In this document: positions 1 through 9,286 of the stretch, in pieces
How the letters are laid out: every line of letters starts with the position of its first letter
How positions within the stretch are numbered: the first letter of the stretch is position 1
Assembly (NCBI GenBank): GCA_050011195.1
Contig: JBEKJO010000015.1
Location: 1-60,393 of the forward strand
Length of the DNA stretch: 60,393 bases
DNA from: PALSA-1440 sp050011195
GTDB lineage: Bacteria > Verrucomicrobiota > Verrucomicrobiia > Limisphaerales > UBA8199
Reading direction: 5' to 3'
Made by a program: the position numbers and the translations under genes
The notes under the pieces: model-generated
Seen by the model: only the letters and a program-made list of their open reading frames with translations
The model's database searches: none
Told to the model about the DNA's origin: nothing

Positions 1-249
1 CTGCGGATTCTGGAAGAGAAAGGACATGTCAAACATCGCCGCGAAGGCGCCCGTTACGTTTATCTGCCGCGCGCCTCGCGGGAAACCGCCCGGCGCTCCG
101 CCTTGAGGCGCGTCGTCGCCACATTCTTTCAGGGATCGGTCGCGCAGGCCGTCGCGGCTCTGCTCGAAACTGCCGACACCCGGCTATCCGATTCCGAACT
201 GCACGACTTGCAGCAAACCATCGAACAAACCCGAAAGGAAGGCCGCTAA
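1..249 (+). CDS. BlaI/MecI-type transcriptional repressor, C-terminal part
   Basis: The window opens inside this gene; 82 codons are visible before a TAA. The visible part starts with LEEKGHVKHRREGARYVYLP, the end of a winged helix, and continues into the helical dimerisation tail. This matches the C-terminal half of BlaI/MecI/CopY repressors (about 125 residues in full). The stop lies 1 nt before the ATG of an M56 peptidase, the classic BlaI-BlaR1 arrangement. In that family the sensor peptidase triggers proteolysis of the repressor to release the operon. Here the inducer is unknown, and no beta-lactamase gene is visible on this side. Confidence 0.8.
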   Translation: MRILEEKGHVKHRREGARYVYLPRASRETARRSALRRVVATFFQGSVAQAVAALLETADTRLSDSELHDLQQTIEQTRKEGR

Positions 250-250
250 C

Positions 251-2668
251 ATGAATCCATTGATCCAAACTATCTCGAATTGCCTGCAGCACGCCGCGTT
301 CACCGCGCCGTTCTTTGATGCCTGGCTCAAGAGCCTGGCCGTGCTGGCCGTGGCAACCGGCCTGTGCTTGCTCTTGCCGCGTGCCGCCGCGGCAACCCGC
401 CACTGGCTCTGGTTTCTGGCGGTGGCCAGCTTGCCTTGTTTGCTGCTGCTCTCCTGCCTGCCGCACGCCTGGCACAGAGCGCTTTGGCCGGTCTCCACCG
501 GCATCAATTCCGGCAACCAGTTCTCGCTCACGCTCAACCTGGTGCCCGCGGGCGGAGCCGGGGATTCCGTCACCCCCGTTTCGACTGCGGGGGCCGTGGC
601 CGCCACGGTCAGCCAGGGCGCCGGGAGCAGCCCGCCCATCGCCGCCCGGTTCAGCGCCACTTGGCTGGTCGTTGCGTTGGTGATCTGGTTCTGCGGAGCC
701 TTGCTGGGCTTGATTTCCGTGCTGCTAAGCCATGTCCGGTTGATGAGGCTGGCTCGGCAGGGGTTTCCGCTGCGAACCTCCGACTGGGCGCTCCTTTTAC
801 GGCAGGCCAGCGACACCCTGCGCCTGCGGCGGCCCGTCCGTCTATGGCAGTCGCTTGATGACGTGATGCCGCTGACGTGGGGTTGGTGGCGGCCGGTTGT
901 CCTGCTGCCGGCCCAAGCCGCGCACTGGCCGGCGCAGCGGCGCCGCGTCGTGCTGTTGCACGAACTCGCTCACGTGAAGCGGTGGGATTGCCTGACCCAG
1001 ACCGTCGCGCGAATTGTTCGCGCCCTTTACTGGATCAATCCCCTGGTCTGGCTCGCCACCCGGCGAATGTGCCTCGAACGCGAGCGGGCTTGCGACGATC
1101 TGGTCCTGAACGGCGGCTGCAAGGCGTCCGATTACGCCAGCCAACTGGTGGAAATCGCTCAAACCTACCGGCACATACCGCAGGTGGCGGCGATTGCGAT
1201 GGCTCGCTCGCCGCAAATCAAGGGACGCATCGCCGCCATCGTGGATGCCTCACGCGCGCGGCGCTCCCGTCCGCTCACGACAATAGCCATCCTCATCTTC
1301 GTGGGGGCATTCATTTGGTCGGTCGGCGGCAGCAGCCCGGACACGTCCCGTGACCAAGCGGAAGCTTTCAGCCTGCGCCAACAGCAAATCGCCCGCCTCC
1401 AATCCTTTGCCCGGGCCAAAGAAAAGCAGTCGCGGGAATTGGCGGCCAAAGCCAGAGAAAAGATCACCCCGGGGTTTCAACGCTTCTTCGACGCCGCCAC
1501 CAAGGGAGACTGGCGGACGGTGACCAACCGGTTTGGATACTTCCTTCGTCATCACCCCCAATACGAACATGGCACCTATGAAAACCTACGCACGGCCTAT
1601 TGGGGGCCTGTGCTGGAGCTTTGCCTGGCTTACGTTTACGTCGTCAACTGTGAGCCGAAATACACCGCGATCTTCGCCGATGGCATCATCAATTCCATCC
1701 CGCCGGGCAGCATCTATTTCGGCGGCACCGACACGGGGCGCGGCGTGCCCACCGCCTTCTGCAAGTCGCACGCGGACGCCGATCCCTTCTTCACCCTGAC
1801 ACAGAATGCCCTGGCCGATGGCACCTATCTGGACTATCTGCGGGCGATGTATGGCGGAAAAATTTACACGCCCACGGCGGAAGACTCGCAGAAGTGCTTT
1901 CAGGAGTACATGGCTGATGCGCAGCGTCGCCTGGCGGAGCATAAACTCAAGCCTGGCGAAGACGACAAGATGGTTGATGGCAAGCTTATCATCCACGGCC
2001 AGGTCGCCGTCATGCTCATCAACGGCCTGATAACGAAGGTTATCTTCGACCACAACACCAACCGGGAATTCTACGTGGAGGAGAGCTTCCCGCTGGACTG
2101 GATGTATCCATATCTGGAGCCGCACGGGCTGATCATGAAGCTCAACCGCCAGCCGCTGGCCCAGTTGCCGGCGGAGACGCTCGCCCGGGACCGCGACTAC
2201 TGGCGCAAACTCGTGGCGGACATGCTCGGGGACTGGCTGGACGAAAAGACCCCTGTGTCCGAGATCGCGGCCTTTGTTGACCGGGTTTATGTGCGTCACG
2301 ACCTCAAGGGCTTCACCGGCGACCCGCGATTCGTCCAAAACGATTGCGCCCAGAGGTCATTCTCCAAGCTGAGAAGTTCCATCGCGGGCGTCTATGCCTG
2401 GCGTTTGGGCGGGGACACTCCGCCCGAGTATCGGCCCAAATCCGAGGCCGAAAGGCAGGCCCTGCTTAAGGAGGCTGATTTGGCTTTCCGCCAGGCCTTT
2501 GCCCTCTGCCCTTACAGCCCGGAAGCCGTCTTCCGCTACGTGAATTTGTTGTTGCAGGTCAATCGCCCGGACGATGCGCTACTGGTGGCGCAAGCCTGCC
2601 TGAAACTGGACCCCGACAACGGCCAGTTCAAAGACCTGGTGAACAAGATCCAAGCCTGCAAGAAGTAA
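251..2668 (+). CDS. BlaR1-like M56 family membrane metallopeptidase with long TPR-like tail
   Basis: 805 residues. The ATG follows an AAGGAAGG ribosome site 7 nt upstream, and the gene is coupled to the preceding repressor. Hydrophobic segments lie near residues 16-37, 42-65, 135-160 and 343-361. The zinc motif HELAH is at residues 237-241, with the family follow-up LERERACDD about 35 residues later. This is the BlaR1/MecR1 peptidase core. After the last membrane segment there is no penicillin-binding sensor domain. Instead about 430 residues follow, the last 70 reading like a TPR pair (LAFRQAFALCPYSPEAVFRY, then a second helix pair). It is probably a sensor that cleaves the partner repressor in response to an unknown extracytoplasmic signal. 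Confidence 0.85.
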   Translation: MNPLIQTISNCLQHAAFTAPFFDAWLKSLAVLAVATGLCLLLPRAAAATRHWLWFLAVASLPCLLLLSCLPHAWHRALWPVSTGINSGNQFSLTLNLVPAGGAGDSVTPVSTAGAVAATVSQGAGSSPPIAARFSATWLVVALVIWFCGALLGLISVLLSHVRLMRLARQGFPLRTSDWALLLRQASDTLRLRRPVRLWQSLDDVMPLTWGWWRPVVLLPAQAAHWPAQRRRVVLLHELAHVKRWDCLTQTVARIVRALYWINPLVWLATRRMCLERERACDDLVLNGGCKASDYASQLVEIAQTYRHIPQVAAIAMARSPQIKGRIAAIVDASRARRSRPLTTIAILIFVGAFIWSVGGSSPDTSRDQAEAFSLRQQQIARLQSFARAKEKQSRELAAKAREKITPGFQRFFDAATKGDWRTVTNRFGYFLRHHPQYEHGTYENLRTAYWGPVLELCLAYVYVVNCEPKYTAIFADGIINSIPPGSIYFGGTDTGRGVPTAFCKSHADADPFFTLTQNALADGTYLDYLRAMYGGKIYTPTAEDSQKCFQEYMADAQRRLAEHKLKPGEDDKMVDGKLIIHGQVAVMLINGLITKVIFDHNTNREFYVEESFPLDWMYPYLEPHGLIMKLNRQPLAQLPAETLARDRDYWRKLVADMLGDWLDEKTPVSEIAAFVDRVYVRHDLKGFTGDPRFVQNDCAQRSFSKLRSSIAGVYAWRLGGDTPPEYRPKSEAERQALLKEADLAFRQAFALCPYSPEAVFRYVNLLLQVNRPDDALLVAQACLKLDPDNGQFKDLVNKIQACKK

Positions 2669-2869
2669 GCAGCGGGGGGCGTGCAAGAAAGGCTTGTCCA
2701 GATGCCGGCCGCAGGTCCGAAGGCCCGGGTACGACCTGCCTGATCCAGCCAGCCAGCGGCCTTGAATCACGCGCTCGAGCTCAGCGCAGCAGCGCGGCTC
2801 CAACGCGACCCCACCAGCGCCCGACCTGCTCAAGGAAGCCCGCAAAGATAGGGTGCTGGCTTGGGAACA

Positions 2870-2883
2870 GCTCCGTTAGGAGC
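2870..2883. repeat. Short hairpin GCTCCGTTAGGAGC, copy 1
   Basis: A perfect 5-bp stem with loop GTTA. The identical 14-mer recurs at 38926-38939. Both copies lie in intergenic DNA and are flanked by variants of GGAGCGACCTGT (in inverted form here), so this looks like part of a dispersed palindromic element rather than a terminator. Confidence 0.55.
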
Positions 2884-2923
2884 AAACAGGTCGCTCCAAA
2901 CCGAGCTTTCTCCGAGCCTTATT

Positions 2924-3007
2924 ATACCATTTCACTGTCACAATCGGTATGTTCCCCTCCCCTGGCCTGTGACCACCCTCTCCCCTTCCCAAGGGCTGGG
3001 GCGAGGG
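2924..3007. repeat. Palindromic intergenic repeat, copy 1
   Basis: Starts ATACCATTTCACTG, continues through AATCGGTATGTTCCCCTCCC and ends in a hairpin whose arms are CCCTCTCCCC (2976-2985) and GGGGCGAGGG (2998-3007). About 60 bp of it aligns almost without change to 3386-3466. It has the look of a REP-type dispersed repeat. Confidence 0.6.
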
Positions 3008-3385
3008 GTCCGTCTTTGCCTGGGGGTTCAGGGGCGGGGGCTTCCACTCATATTCCTACCGAGTTCCATTGCGAAGTGGTATAAGAGCAGCGGCGGCAGA
3101 TGGCTATGCCTGCCGGCCATCGTGTCGGTCACAGGTGGAATCGGTATTCCTCCCCGCCCAATCCCGCCCCACCAGCGACTTCCGAGAGCCAGAGTGTCCC
3201 GTTTCTAGACAGTAAGCACGGCTGGCCCCACTCCCTATGCCCTCCACATACCGTCCACACTCCGCCCTCACCCCGTCCCCACACTGACGCAGAGCCGACT
3301 TTGGCATGAAGATAACCTTAAAGCCACATTGTCTCATAATTGGACAGTGCGGCTGGAAACCGACGGCTGGGACCAATACCCAATC

Positions 3386-3466
3386 ATACCATTTCACTGA
3401 AACAATCGGTATGTTCCCCTCCCCCGGCCTGCGACCCCCCTCTCCCCATCGGATGGAGAGAGGGGG
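3386..3466. repeat. Palindromic intergenic repeat, copy 2
   Basis: Second copy of the element at 2924. The same opening and AATCGGTATGTTCCCCTCCC core are followed by a hairpin of CCCCCTCTCCCC (3436-3447) against GGAGAGAGGGGG (3455-3466). It sits 38 bp beyond the stop codon of the minus-strand Ig gene, so it might also act as a transcript end for that gene, although no T-run follows on that strand. Confidence 0.6.
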
Positions 3467-3503
3467 CAACCCGGGTGGGTGATGGACGGCAGAGCCGATT
3501 CCG

Positions 3504-6500
3504 TTACGGCACCGAGATGATATAGAACTGCTGCGGATTAGAGCCGCCGTTCTGGTCCGTGACAGAATCTATTCCACCGCTAAAGTTGGCGCCCGTCAAC
3601 TCTGTCCAGGTGCTCTCGATTGGGCTGAGTGTGACGTCGGTGGTGGTCCAGATCCTATAGGCAACCCCTGCCGGACCGATGAAGTTGAGCTCTATGCCGC
3701 CGTACGGACCGGGATAGGTGGACGGAAGGAAATACGGCGGCGACAGCAAGGTAAACGACACGGTGTCGCTTTGAGCGGTTTTGGATCCGGGGTTGGTAAC
3801 CACCACGTAGTAGCACCCGACATTGGCCCCCGCAGCGTTGAAGGTGTAGGTGGTATTCGTGGCGTTGAGGATGGGGTTAAAGGCGCCGCCGCAGTTGGCC
3901 TGGAAATACCATTGGTAGGTCAGCGGACCACTGCCGAGGGCGTTCGCGGAGAACGTCGCCGCCGAACCGGCAAAGCCGCCCTCGTTTTGTGGCTGGGTGG
4001 CAAAGTTCGGCAGAACAACAGCGGGACCGAAGCGGACACCGGCCAGCATCTGGCTGGGGCCAGCCAAAGAGAGGAGCGTGGCGCTGGAAGCCGCGCCGGT
4101 GTCAGTAATCTTAATCAAGCGGTTGCCGGAGGGTTCGGCAGTGGTCACGTATAATTTTGCGCCAATAGCGGTCGCGCCCCAAGTGGGATTCGCGCTGAAG
4201 TCCACCGTCAAACCGCGCGCGCCGACCGTCGAATTGGTCCCCGTTCCCAAGGTATAGCTGTAGGCGTAGGTGGGATAGCCGTAGGCGCTGGTGCCGTTGG
4301 CATCCCAGCGCTGAATGCCGCCGGCCTGGACGTTGGTGCCGCCGAACGTGCCATTGTCAGCGATATAGACCGTCTGGAGGTCCGGACTGGCGGCGAAGTC
4401 CATCGGGCTGTTGGTTTCGGCAATCATCAGGCCGGCGGTGGCAGTAGCCACTGGCAGCCCGACGCAGGCATAGATGCCGTTGGTGGTGGCGCCGGCATCC
4501 GAAAACACAAGATTTCCGGCTAGGACCTGGGCGACGCGTGTGCCGCTGTAGCTGCCCGCGACCTCGACAAGGCCAATACCGCTGGCCGGTTCGAAGCTGG
4601 TCGTGCAGTATCTTACGCCCGGGCCTGAGCCGGCTTCGCCGGTGGTATAGTAGTTGGTGCCGTTGCCGTCAATATCCAGCGCGGCATGGATCTGGTGATT
4701 GCCGCCGCTGTAAAGGCCGGTGTTGGTCCAAGTCAGCGTATAAAAGCCGTAGGCATCAACCGCGCCGATGCCGCGCCATTGATTGCCATTTTGGGCTCCA
4801 ATGCTAACATCGGGGCCGGCAAAAGGATAGGCTTGGCAGTACCCGGCAAAAGTCAGGGTCTCTCCATTGGGGGCGAGGCTCAGAAAGGCCTCATATCCGG
4901 CATCATTTCCGGGGGCCACATTGCTGCCGGCGAAGAGCAGCGCGGGGCTGCCGAAAGGCATGCTGGCGCTATCCGCGCCGCCGGTGTAATAAGGCTGGCC
5001 GGTGCCCTCGTCGGGAATCTGGATGGTGCTAACTAACATTCCGTTGTTGGTGGTGTACTGATCCAGGTAGAGGGTGTTGCCGTTGGTGCCGCTCAAGGTT
5101 TGGGCGCCATCGCCGACGCGCGCCACCACCAGGTTGGTGGGATACAACATTTGGGGCGTGGTCGTCACGGTCAGCGTGCCGGCAGCGGAGGCGTGGCCGT
5201 AGAAATTGCTCACTACGAGCGTATAAGTGCCGTCATTCGTCGTTTGGATATTGGTCAGCGCCAGGCTGCCGTTGGCGGGGGGGGTCACGTTGCTCTGAAC
5301 CAGGGTGTTGCCACAATACCAATAATTGGTGATGGGCAGGGTGCCGGTTACGGTCGGCCCCCAGGCGAGATGATCGCCCGCCGTTTCGGTATAATTGGGC
5401 AGCGGGGTGGGCGTAATGGTGGGCGAGCCCGCGGTCACATCCAAAACGGCGCTGTTCGTGGCGGTCTGCCCGGTGAGATTGCTCACCACCACCGAATAAG
5501 TGCCCTCGCTGGCGTATGACAGATTGTTCGTGGTAAAACTGGCCTGGGTCGCTCCTGCGATCGCCTTGCCGTCAAAATACCATTGGTAGAAAAGGGGCGC
5601 TGACCCGTTGGCAGTAACGGCAAAGGTTGCGCTGTTGCCGAGGTCAGTGCTTTGGGTTTGCAGCGCGGCGGCAAAGGACGGCGCGATGGCCGCTGGACCG
5701 AAACGCACACCCCGCAGGGCCTGCTGCGCCCCGGCGGTGGCCAGGACCGTGACTGTCGGGGCGGCGTTGGTGGGATTGCCATTGTCAACGACCTTGACGA
5801 GGCTGTTGCCGGCGGCTCCGGTAGAGGTGGCGTAGATGATCGCGCCGTTAACGTTCGTGCCCCAGGTTGGGCTCGCGCTGAAGTCCACCGTCAGACCTTG
5901 CGCCCCGTTGGTGGCTGTGCCCCCCGGCAGGACCGGCAGGGTATAGCTGTAGAGCCAGCCGGCGGTGCCGGTGGTGTTTGTATCCCACCGCTCGATGCCG
6001 CCGGCGCCGGGGCCTGCGCCGGTCCACAACCCGGCCTCGGCGACGTAAATCGTCGCGTTATCCGGACTGAAGGCAAAATCAGCCGGCAGGCCCCCGCCCG
6101 TATAAAGCAGCGGCGTGAAGGCAATGTTAAGGGTTGGGAGCGGCTCCGGCGTTCCACTCGCCGCATAGAGGCCGCTGTTGGCCCCCTCGCCCGCATCGGT
6201 GCATACGAGGTTGTTTACACTCGAGGATCCGGCGAGAGCGGAGAGAGGTCCGTTGACGATCTGGATGGAGCGTCCGCCTCCGGCGCTGACCCCCGAGGAG
6301 CCGGGAATGCCTGACCCATTGGCGTAACTGACACCCGCGCTGCCGCCGTTGACGTATTTGACGGTGCCGGAGCCGGCCTGGCCGGTGGTCCAAAAGTTTG
6401 TTCCGTCCAGAGTCACCATGGAACAAAGGGTGTGATTGCCGCCGCTGTAAAGGCCGCCATTGGTATAAGCCAGCGAGTAGATGCCGAAGGCGTCAATCGT

Positions 6501-9134
6501 AGCCAGGCCCCGCGGGTAGGGGTCAGGGTAAGCTGAACCTCCCACAGTGACGTCGGGCCCGGCAAAGGGATAGGCCTCACAATAGCCGGCAAAACAAAGG
6601 TATTCCTGGTTGACGCCGGACAGGGTCAGCATCGGTTCATTCTCGGCGTCGCCTCCCGCGCCCTGGACGAGCAGTGCGGGGCTGCCGAAAGGCATGTTGG
6701 CGCTGCTGGCGCTGCCGGTGCCATAGGGAGACCCAACCGCCTCGTCGGGCACCTGGATGGTGTTGACGTAGGTTCCGTTGGTTTTGTACTGGTCCAGGTA
6801 AAGGGTGTTGCCCGTGGCGCTGCTCAAGGTTTGGGCGCCATCGCCGACGCGCGCGACCACCAGATTCGTCGTCGCCAAAGGCAGAATCGCACTATTAATC
6901 ACCGTCAGCGTGGCGGACTTTGTCACGGCAGGGGTGAGAAGGTTGCTGACCACCACGGAGTAAGACCCGCCGCTGGCCGTCGTGATATTGGTCAGGACAA
7001 GGGCGCTGGTGGTCGCGCCGGCAATGGGGCTGCCGTTCGGTCCATACCATTGAAAACTCGGCCCGCCGCCAGTCACGCTTATCGTAAACGCCAAATGATC
7101 GCCCACCCGCTCGGCCAGCGCGGCCGGCGAGACCGAAGTGGCGATGGCCAACGCATCCTGGACCGTCAACGTCACCGTGGCGCTGTTGGTGGTTTGGAGA
7201 CTGGCGCTGCCCGTGACCGCGCAATAATAACTGCCGTTGTCGGCATCCTGGACGCCGCTGCCGCCAAGGCTCAAGGTGCCTAAAACAGGGTCAATAGTAA
7301 TGGTTGCTCCACTTGCTGTTTGGGTGCCACTGACTAACTGCGTTGCGCCCTTATACCACGCGTAATTGAGCGTCGGGGACCCGGCGGCCGTCACGTAAAA
7401 GTACGCCGGCCCTCCGGCGGCCGCGGCTGGATTGGTGGGTTGAACGGTGATTATCGGGTCGTTGACGGTGAGCGTTGCGGATGAAGGGGCAGCGTTATTG
7501 TTGAAACCCGACCCGTTGGTCACGTAAAGCGTGTAGCTGCCACCGTTCTGATAGGAGACATTGTTCAGCGTCAGCGTCAGAGTATATGGCGAGCTGCCAC
7601 TGGCGGTTCCGCTGGAGACAAGCGCACCATTGAACCACCACCCGTATTTCAGCGGCGGAGTCGCCGTGGTGGCGATGGCGGTGAAACTGGCCGATCCACC
7701 GTAATTGGCCGTTGTATTGGCCGGGTTAGTGGTTACTTCCGGGTCCGCCAAAACCAACTCGGCGGGCGTGCTGGCCAGGGCGAGACCGGTGCCGAGGGCC
7801 GTCGCCACCAGCACGTAATAACCCACGTTACCAGGGCCAAAGTTCGGGATGGTCAAGGTGGAGCTGTTCGCGCCGTTAACAAGGTTGCTGCCACTCGTGA
7901 CGTTGTACCATTGATAGCTCACAGTCTGGCCGGCGGCGGTGGCCTGACCGCTGATGGACGCAGTCCCGTTCAGAGGGACCGAGGTGAGCGCAGGCGGCTG
8001 GTTGGTGAACTCAGGACCGCCGGTGACGTAACTCCAGGTGCTGCCGATGATCAGATTGGCAATGTAATTGGTGCCAACGCCCCCCGAGGCGAGATTGCCC
8101 GAGCGGTCAATAAATGCCAAGCCGCCCAGGTCGTTCATGTTGAAACCCATCGTCAATACGTGGTTCCCGCTCGCGGGCGGCGTCGCCCCGCCAAAGCTCC
8201 CAGGGGACGGATTCATCCAGACAATATTCGTATCCATGACCGACGAATTGGTGCCCCCCGAACCGAGCACATATTCTCCGACGACGAAAATGGGAGTATT
8301 ATACGATCCGACGTTGGCGGTTGATGACCAGTTTTTGCCAGTGGAGGAATCACACGCCCCGATATAATAAGTAGAACCCGCCGTGGCCGAGAGGAGGCCG
8401 TGACAGGGGTAGCGATTGGTGCCCCCGGGAATATTAAAGGAGTTGAACATGGAGCCCCAGTTTGTATAGAAAGCCCCGGCCACCGGACCCGTTCCAGTCC
8501 AGCCTTCGCTCAGATTACTTGAGGCCAGGAAAGCCAAATAGCGCCCATTATTGCCGGTGGCCATTTGGCCTTGCTGCGCCAGACTGAACAGGTACGATAC
8601 GAAAAGCGTCTTGGTCCCGCTGATTGGCCGGGTGATGTCCGACGCAAATTTGAGCACCGCGCTGTTCCCCATAATGTTGGTTACCGTATATACACTTCCG
8701 TTCCAAACCCGTGGCTGCGCGGGGTTCTCGACCATGTTGGTTATGTATCCATTTGATGGAGGGAAGCCCGGGAACGTCGAGGGAAGCAGGCCGCTGACAA
8801 GAGAATAGGTGAAGATGGTGGAATTGCTGATCACAGCAATGTCCAGCCCATTTGTAATGTTAACACCTTTGGTACCGGAGGGCATAGTGCCGCTGAATAA
8901 AAGGGCGCCCCATGATTCCGTGCTGGGGGCCTGGTATCCGCCCGTCGCAAGGTCAAGGCAGTTGGTTATGTACGAATCGGCGTTAGTGCCCATGGAAACG
9001 CCGTTGGTCTTGACCACCAGGGTGATCGCGCTCGACACAAGCGTAGGGCCGAATTCGGTGAACGGCTCGTAGGTCGGCAGGCCGTAGGCCGACAGAGAGG
9101 CCGCGGATAGGGCAAGGAGGATTATCTTTTTCAT
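3504..9134 (-). CDS. Giant secreted Ig-domain surface protein with duplicated module
   Basis: 1876 residues from the ATG at 9134. An upstream in-frame extension to 9332 exists, but this start gives a clean signal peptide (MKKIILLALSAASLSAYG) and avoids overlapping the pilin gene. Order by residue: N-terminal beta-rich domain 20-377; Ig-like domains near 378-465, 465-558, 560-656 and 658-748; a module beginning NLVVARVGDGAQTLS (751-1145); two Ig-like domains (1145-1325); a second copy of the same module (1326-1710); one Ig-like domain; and a C-terminal module ending QFYIISVP. Ig repeats show the usual SYQWY and G.Y.VVVSN signatures. It is probably a surface adhesin or scaffold; no catalytic motif is visible. 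The leader lacks a Shine-Dalgarno sequence and carries an imperfect direct repeat. Confidence 0.85.
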   Translation of the reverse strand: MKKIILLALSAASLSAYGLPTYEPFTEFGPTLVSSAITLVVKTNGVSMGTNADSYITNCLDLATGGYQAPSTESWGALLFSGTMPSGTKGVNITNGLDIAVISNSTIFTYSLVSGLLPSTFPGFPPSNGYITNMVENPAQPRVWNGSVYTVTNIMGNSAVLKFASDITRPISGTKTLFVSYLFSLAQQGQMATGNNGRYLAFLASSNLSEGWTGTGPVAGAFYTNWGSMFNSFNIPGGTNRYPCHGLLSATAGSTYYIGACDSSTGKNWSSTANVGSYNTPIFVVGEYVLGSGGTNSSVMDTNIVWMNPSPGSFGGATPPASGNHVLTMGFNMNDLGGLAFIDRSGNLASGGVGTNYIANLIIGSTWSYVTGGPEFTNQPPALTSVPLNGTASISGQATAAGQTVSYQWYNVTSGSNLVNGANSSTLTIPNFGPGNVGYYVLVATALGTGLALASTPAELVLADPEVTTNPANTTANYGGSASFTAIATTATPPLKYGWWFNGALVSSGTASGSSPYTLTLTLNNVSYQNGGSYTLYVTNGSGFNNNAAPSSATLTVNDPIITVQPTNPAAAAGGPAYFYVTAAGSPTLNYAWYKGATQLVSGTQTASGATITIDPVLGTLSLGGSGVQDADNGSYYCAVTGSASLQTTNSATVTLTVQDALAIATSVSPAALAERVGDHLAFTISVTGGGPSFQWYGPNGSPIAGATTSALVLTNITTASGGSYSVVVSNLLTPAVTKSATLTVINSAILPLATTNLVVARVGDGAQTLSSATGNTLYLDQYKTNGTYVNTIQVPDEAVGSPYGTGSASSANMPFGSPALLVQGAGGDAENEPMLTLSGVNQEYLCFAGYCEAYPFAGPDVTVGGSAYPDPYPRGLATIDAFGIYSLAYTNGGLYSGGNHTLCSMVTLDGTNFWTTGQAGSGTVKYVNGGSAGVSYANGSGIPGSSGVSAGGGRSIQIVNGPLSALAGSSSVNNLVCTDAGEGANSGLYAASGTPEPLPTLNIAFTPLLYTGGGLPADFAFSPDNATIYVAEAGLWTGAGPGAGGIERWDTNTTGTAGWLYSYTLPVLPGGTATNGAQGLTVDFSASPTWGTNVNGAIIYATSTGAAGNSLVKVVDNGNPTNAAPTVTVLATAGAQQALRGVRFGPAAIAPSFAAALQTQSTDLGNSATFAVTANGSAPLFYQWYFDGKAIAGATQASFTTNNLSYASEGTYSVVVSNLTGQTATNSAVLDVTAGSPTITPTPLPNYTETAGDHLAWGPTVTGTLPITNYWYCGNTLVQSNVTPPANGSLALTNIQTTNDGTYTLVVSNFYGHASAAGTLTVTTTPQMLYPTNLVVARVGDGAQTLSGTNGNTLYLDQYTTNNGMLVSTIQIPDEGTGQPYYTGGADSASMPFGSPALLFAGSNVAPGNDAGYEAFLSLAPNGETLTFAGYCQAYPFAGPDVSIGAQNGNQWRGIGAVDAYGFYTLTWTNTGLYSGGNHQIHAALDIDGNGTNYYTTGEAGSGPGVRYCTTSFEPASGIGLVEVAGSYSGTRVAQVLAGNLVFSDAGATTNGIYACVGLPVATATAGLMIAETNSPMDFAASPDLQTVYIADNGTFGGTNVQAGGIQRWDANGTSAYGYPTYAYSYTLGTGTNSTVGARGLTVDFSANPTWGATAIGAKLYVTTAEPSGNRLIKITDTGAASSATLLSLAGPSQMLAGVRFGPAVVLPNFATQPQNEGGFAGSAATFSANALGSGPLTYQWYFQANCGGAFNPILNATNTTYTFNAAGANVGCYYVVVTNPGSKTAQSDTVSFTLLSPPYFLPSTYPGPYGGIELNFIGPAGVAYRIWTTTDVTLSPIESTWTELTGANFSGGIDSVTDQNGGSNPQQFYIISVP

Positions 9135-9138
9135 AGCG

Positions 9139-9223
9139 ATGTTGTTTGTTGATGGTGTTTGTTTTATGAGTTGGTTTTTCTTTGGAATGATGCTTGTTGG
9201 TGGTGCTTGTGTTATGAGTTTGG
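9139..9223 (-). repeat. Imperfect direct repeat in the 5' leader of the Ig gene
   Basis: Two related units of about 36 bp, 9139-9175 and 9188-9223, lie directly upstream of the ATG. On the minus strand they read as CAACTCATAAAACAAACACC (near copy) and AAACTCATAACACAAGCACC (far copy), each running into CA-rich sequence. They are A/C-rich and unlikely to fold. This fits leaderless or S1-type initiation sites in organisms with weak Shine-Dalgarno use. Confidence 0.6.
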
Positions 9224-9286
9224 TGCTGTTCAGTGTTGCGCTAACTTTATCGGGACGTGTTGAAATTCCAGCTTGATTTTCATTGA

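Larger units (their letters stand above)
2669..3503. other. Noncoding gap with palindromic repeats
   Basis: 835 bp between the 3' end of the peptidase gene and the 3' end of the giant Ig gene. I see no convincing coding frame. It holds a short hairpin at 2870-2883 and two related repeat copies at 2924-3007 and 3386-3466. A degenerate third resemblance lies near 3128-3156. Confidence 0.6.

Noticed and set aside
251..2668. Beta-lactam sensing by the M56 protein
   Set aside because: The BlaR1 penicillin-binding domain is absent; only the peptidase core is shared.
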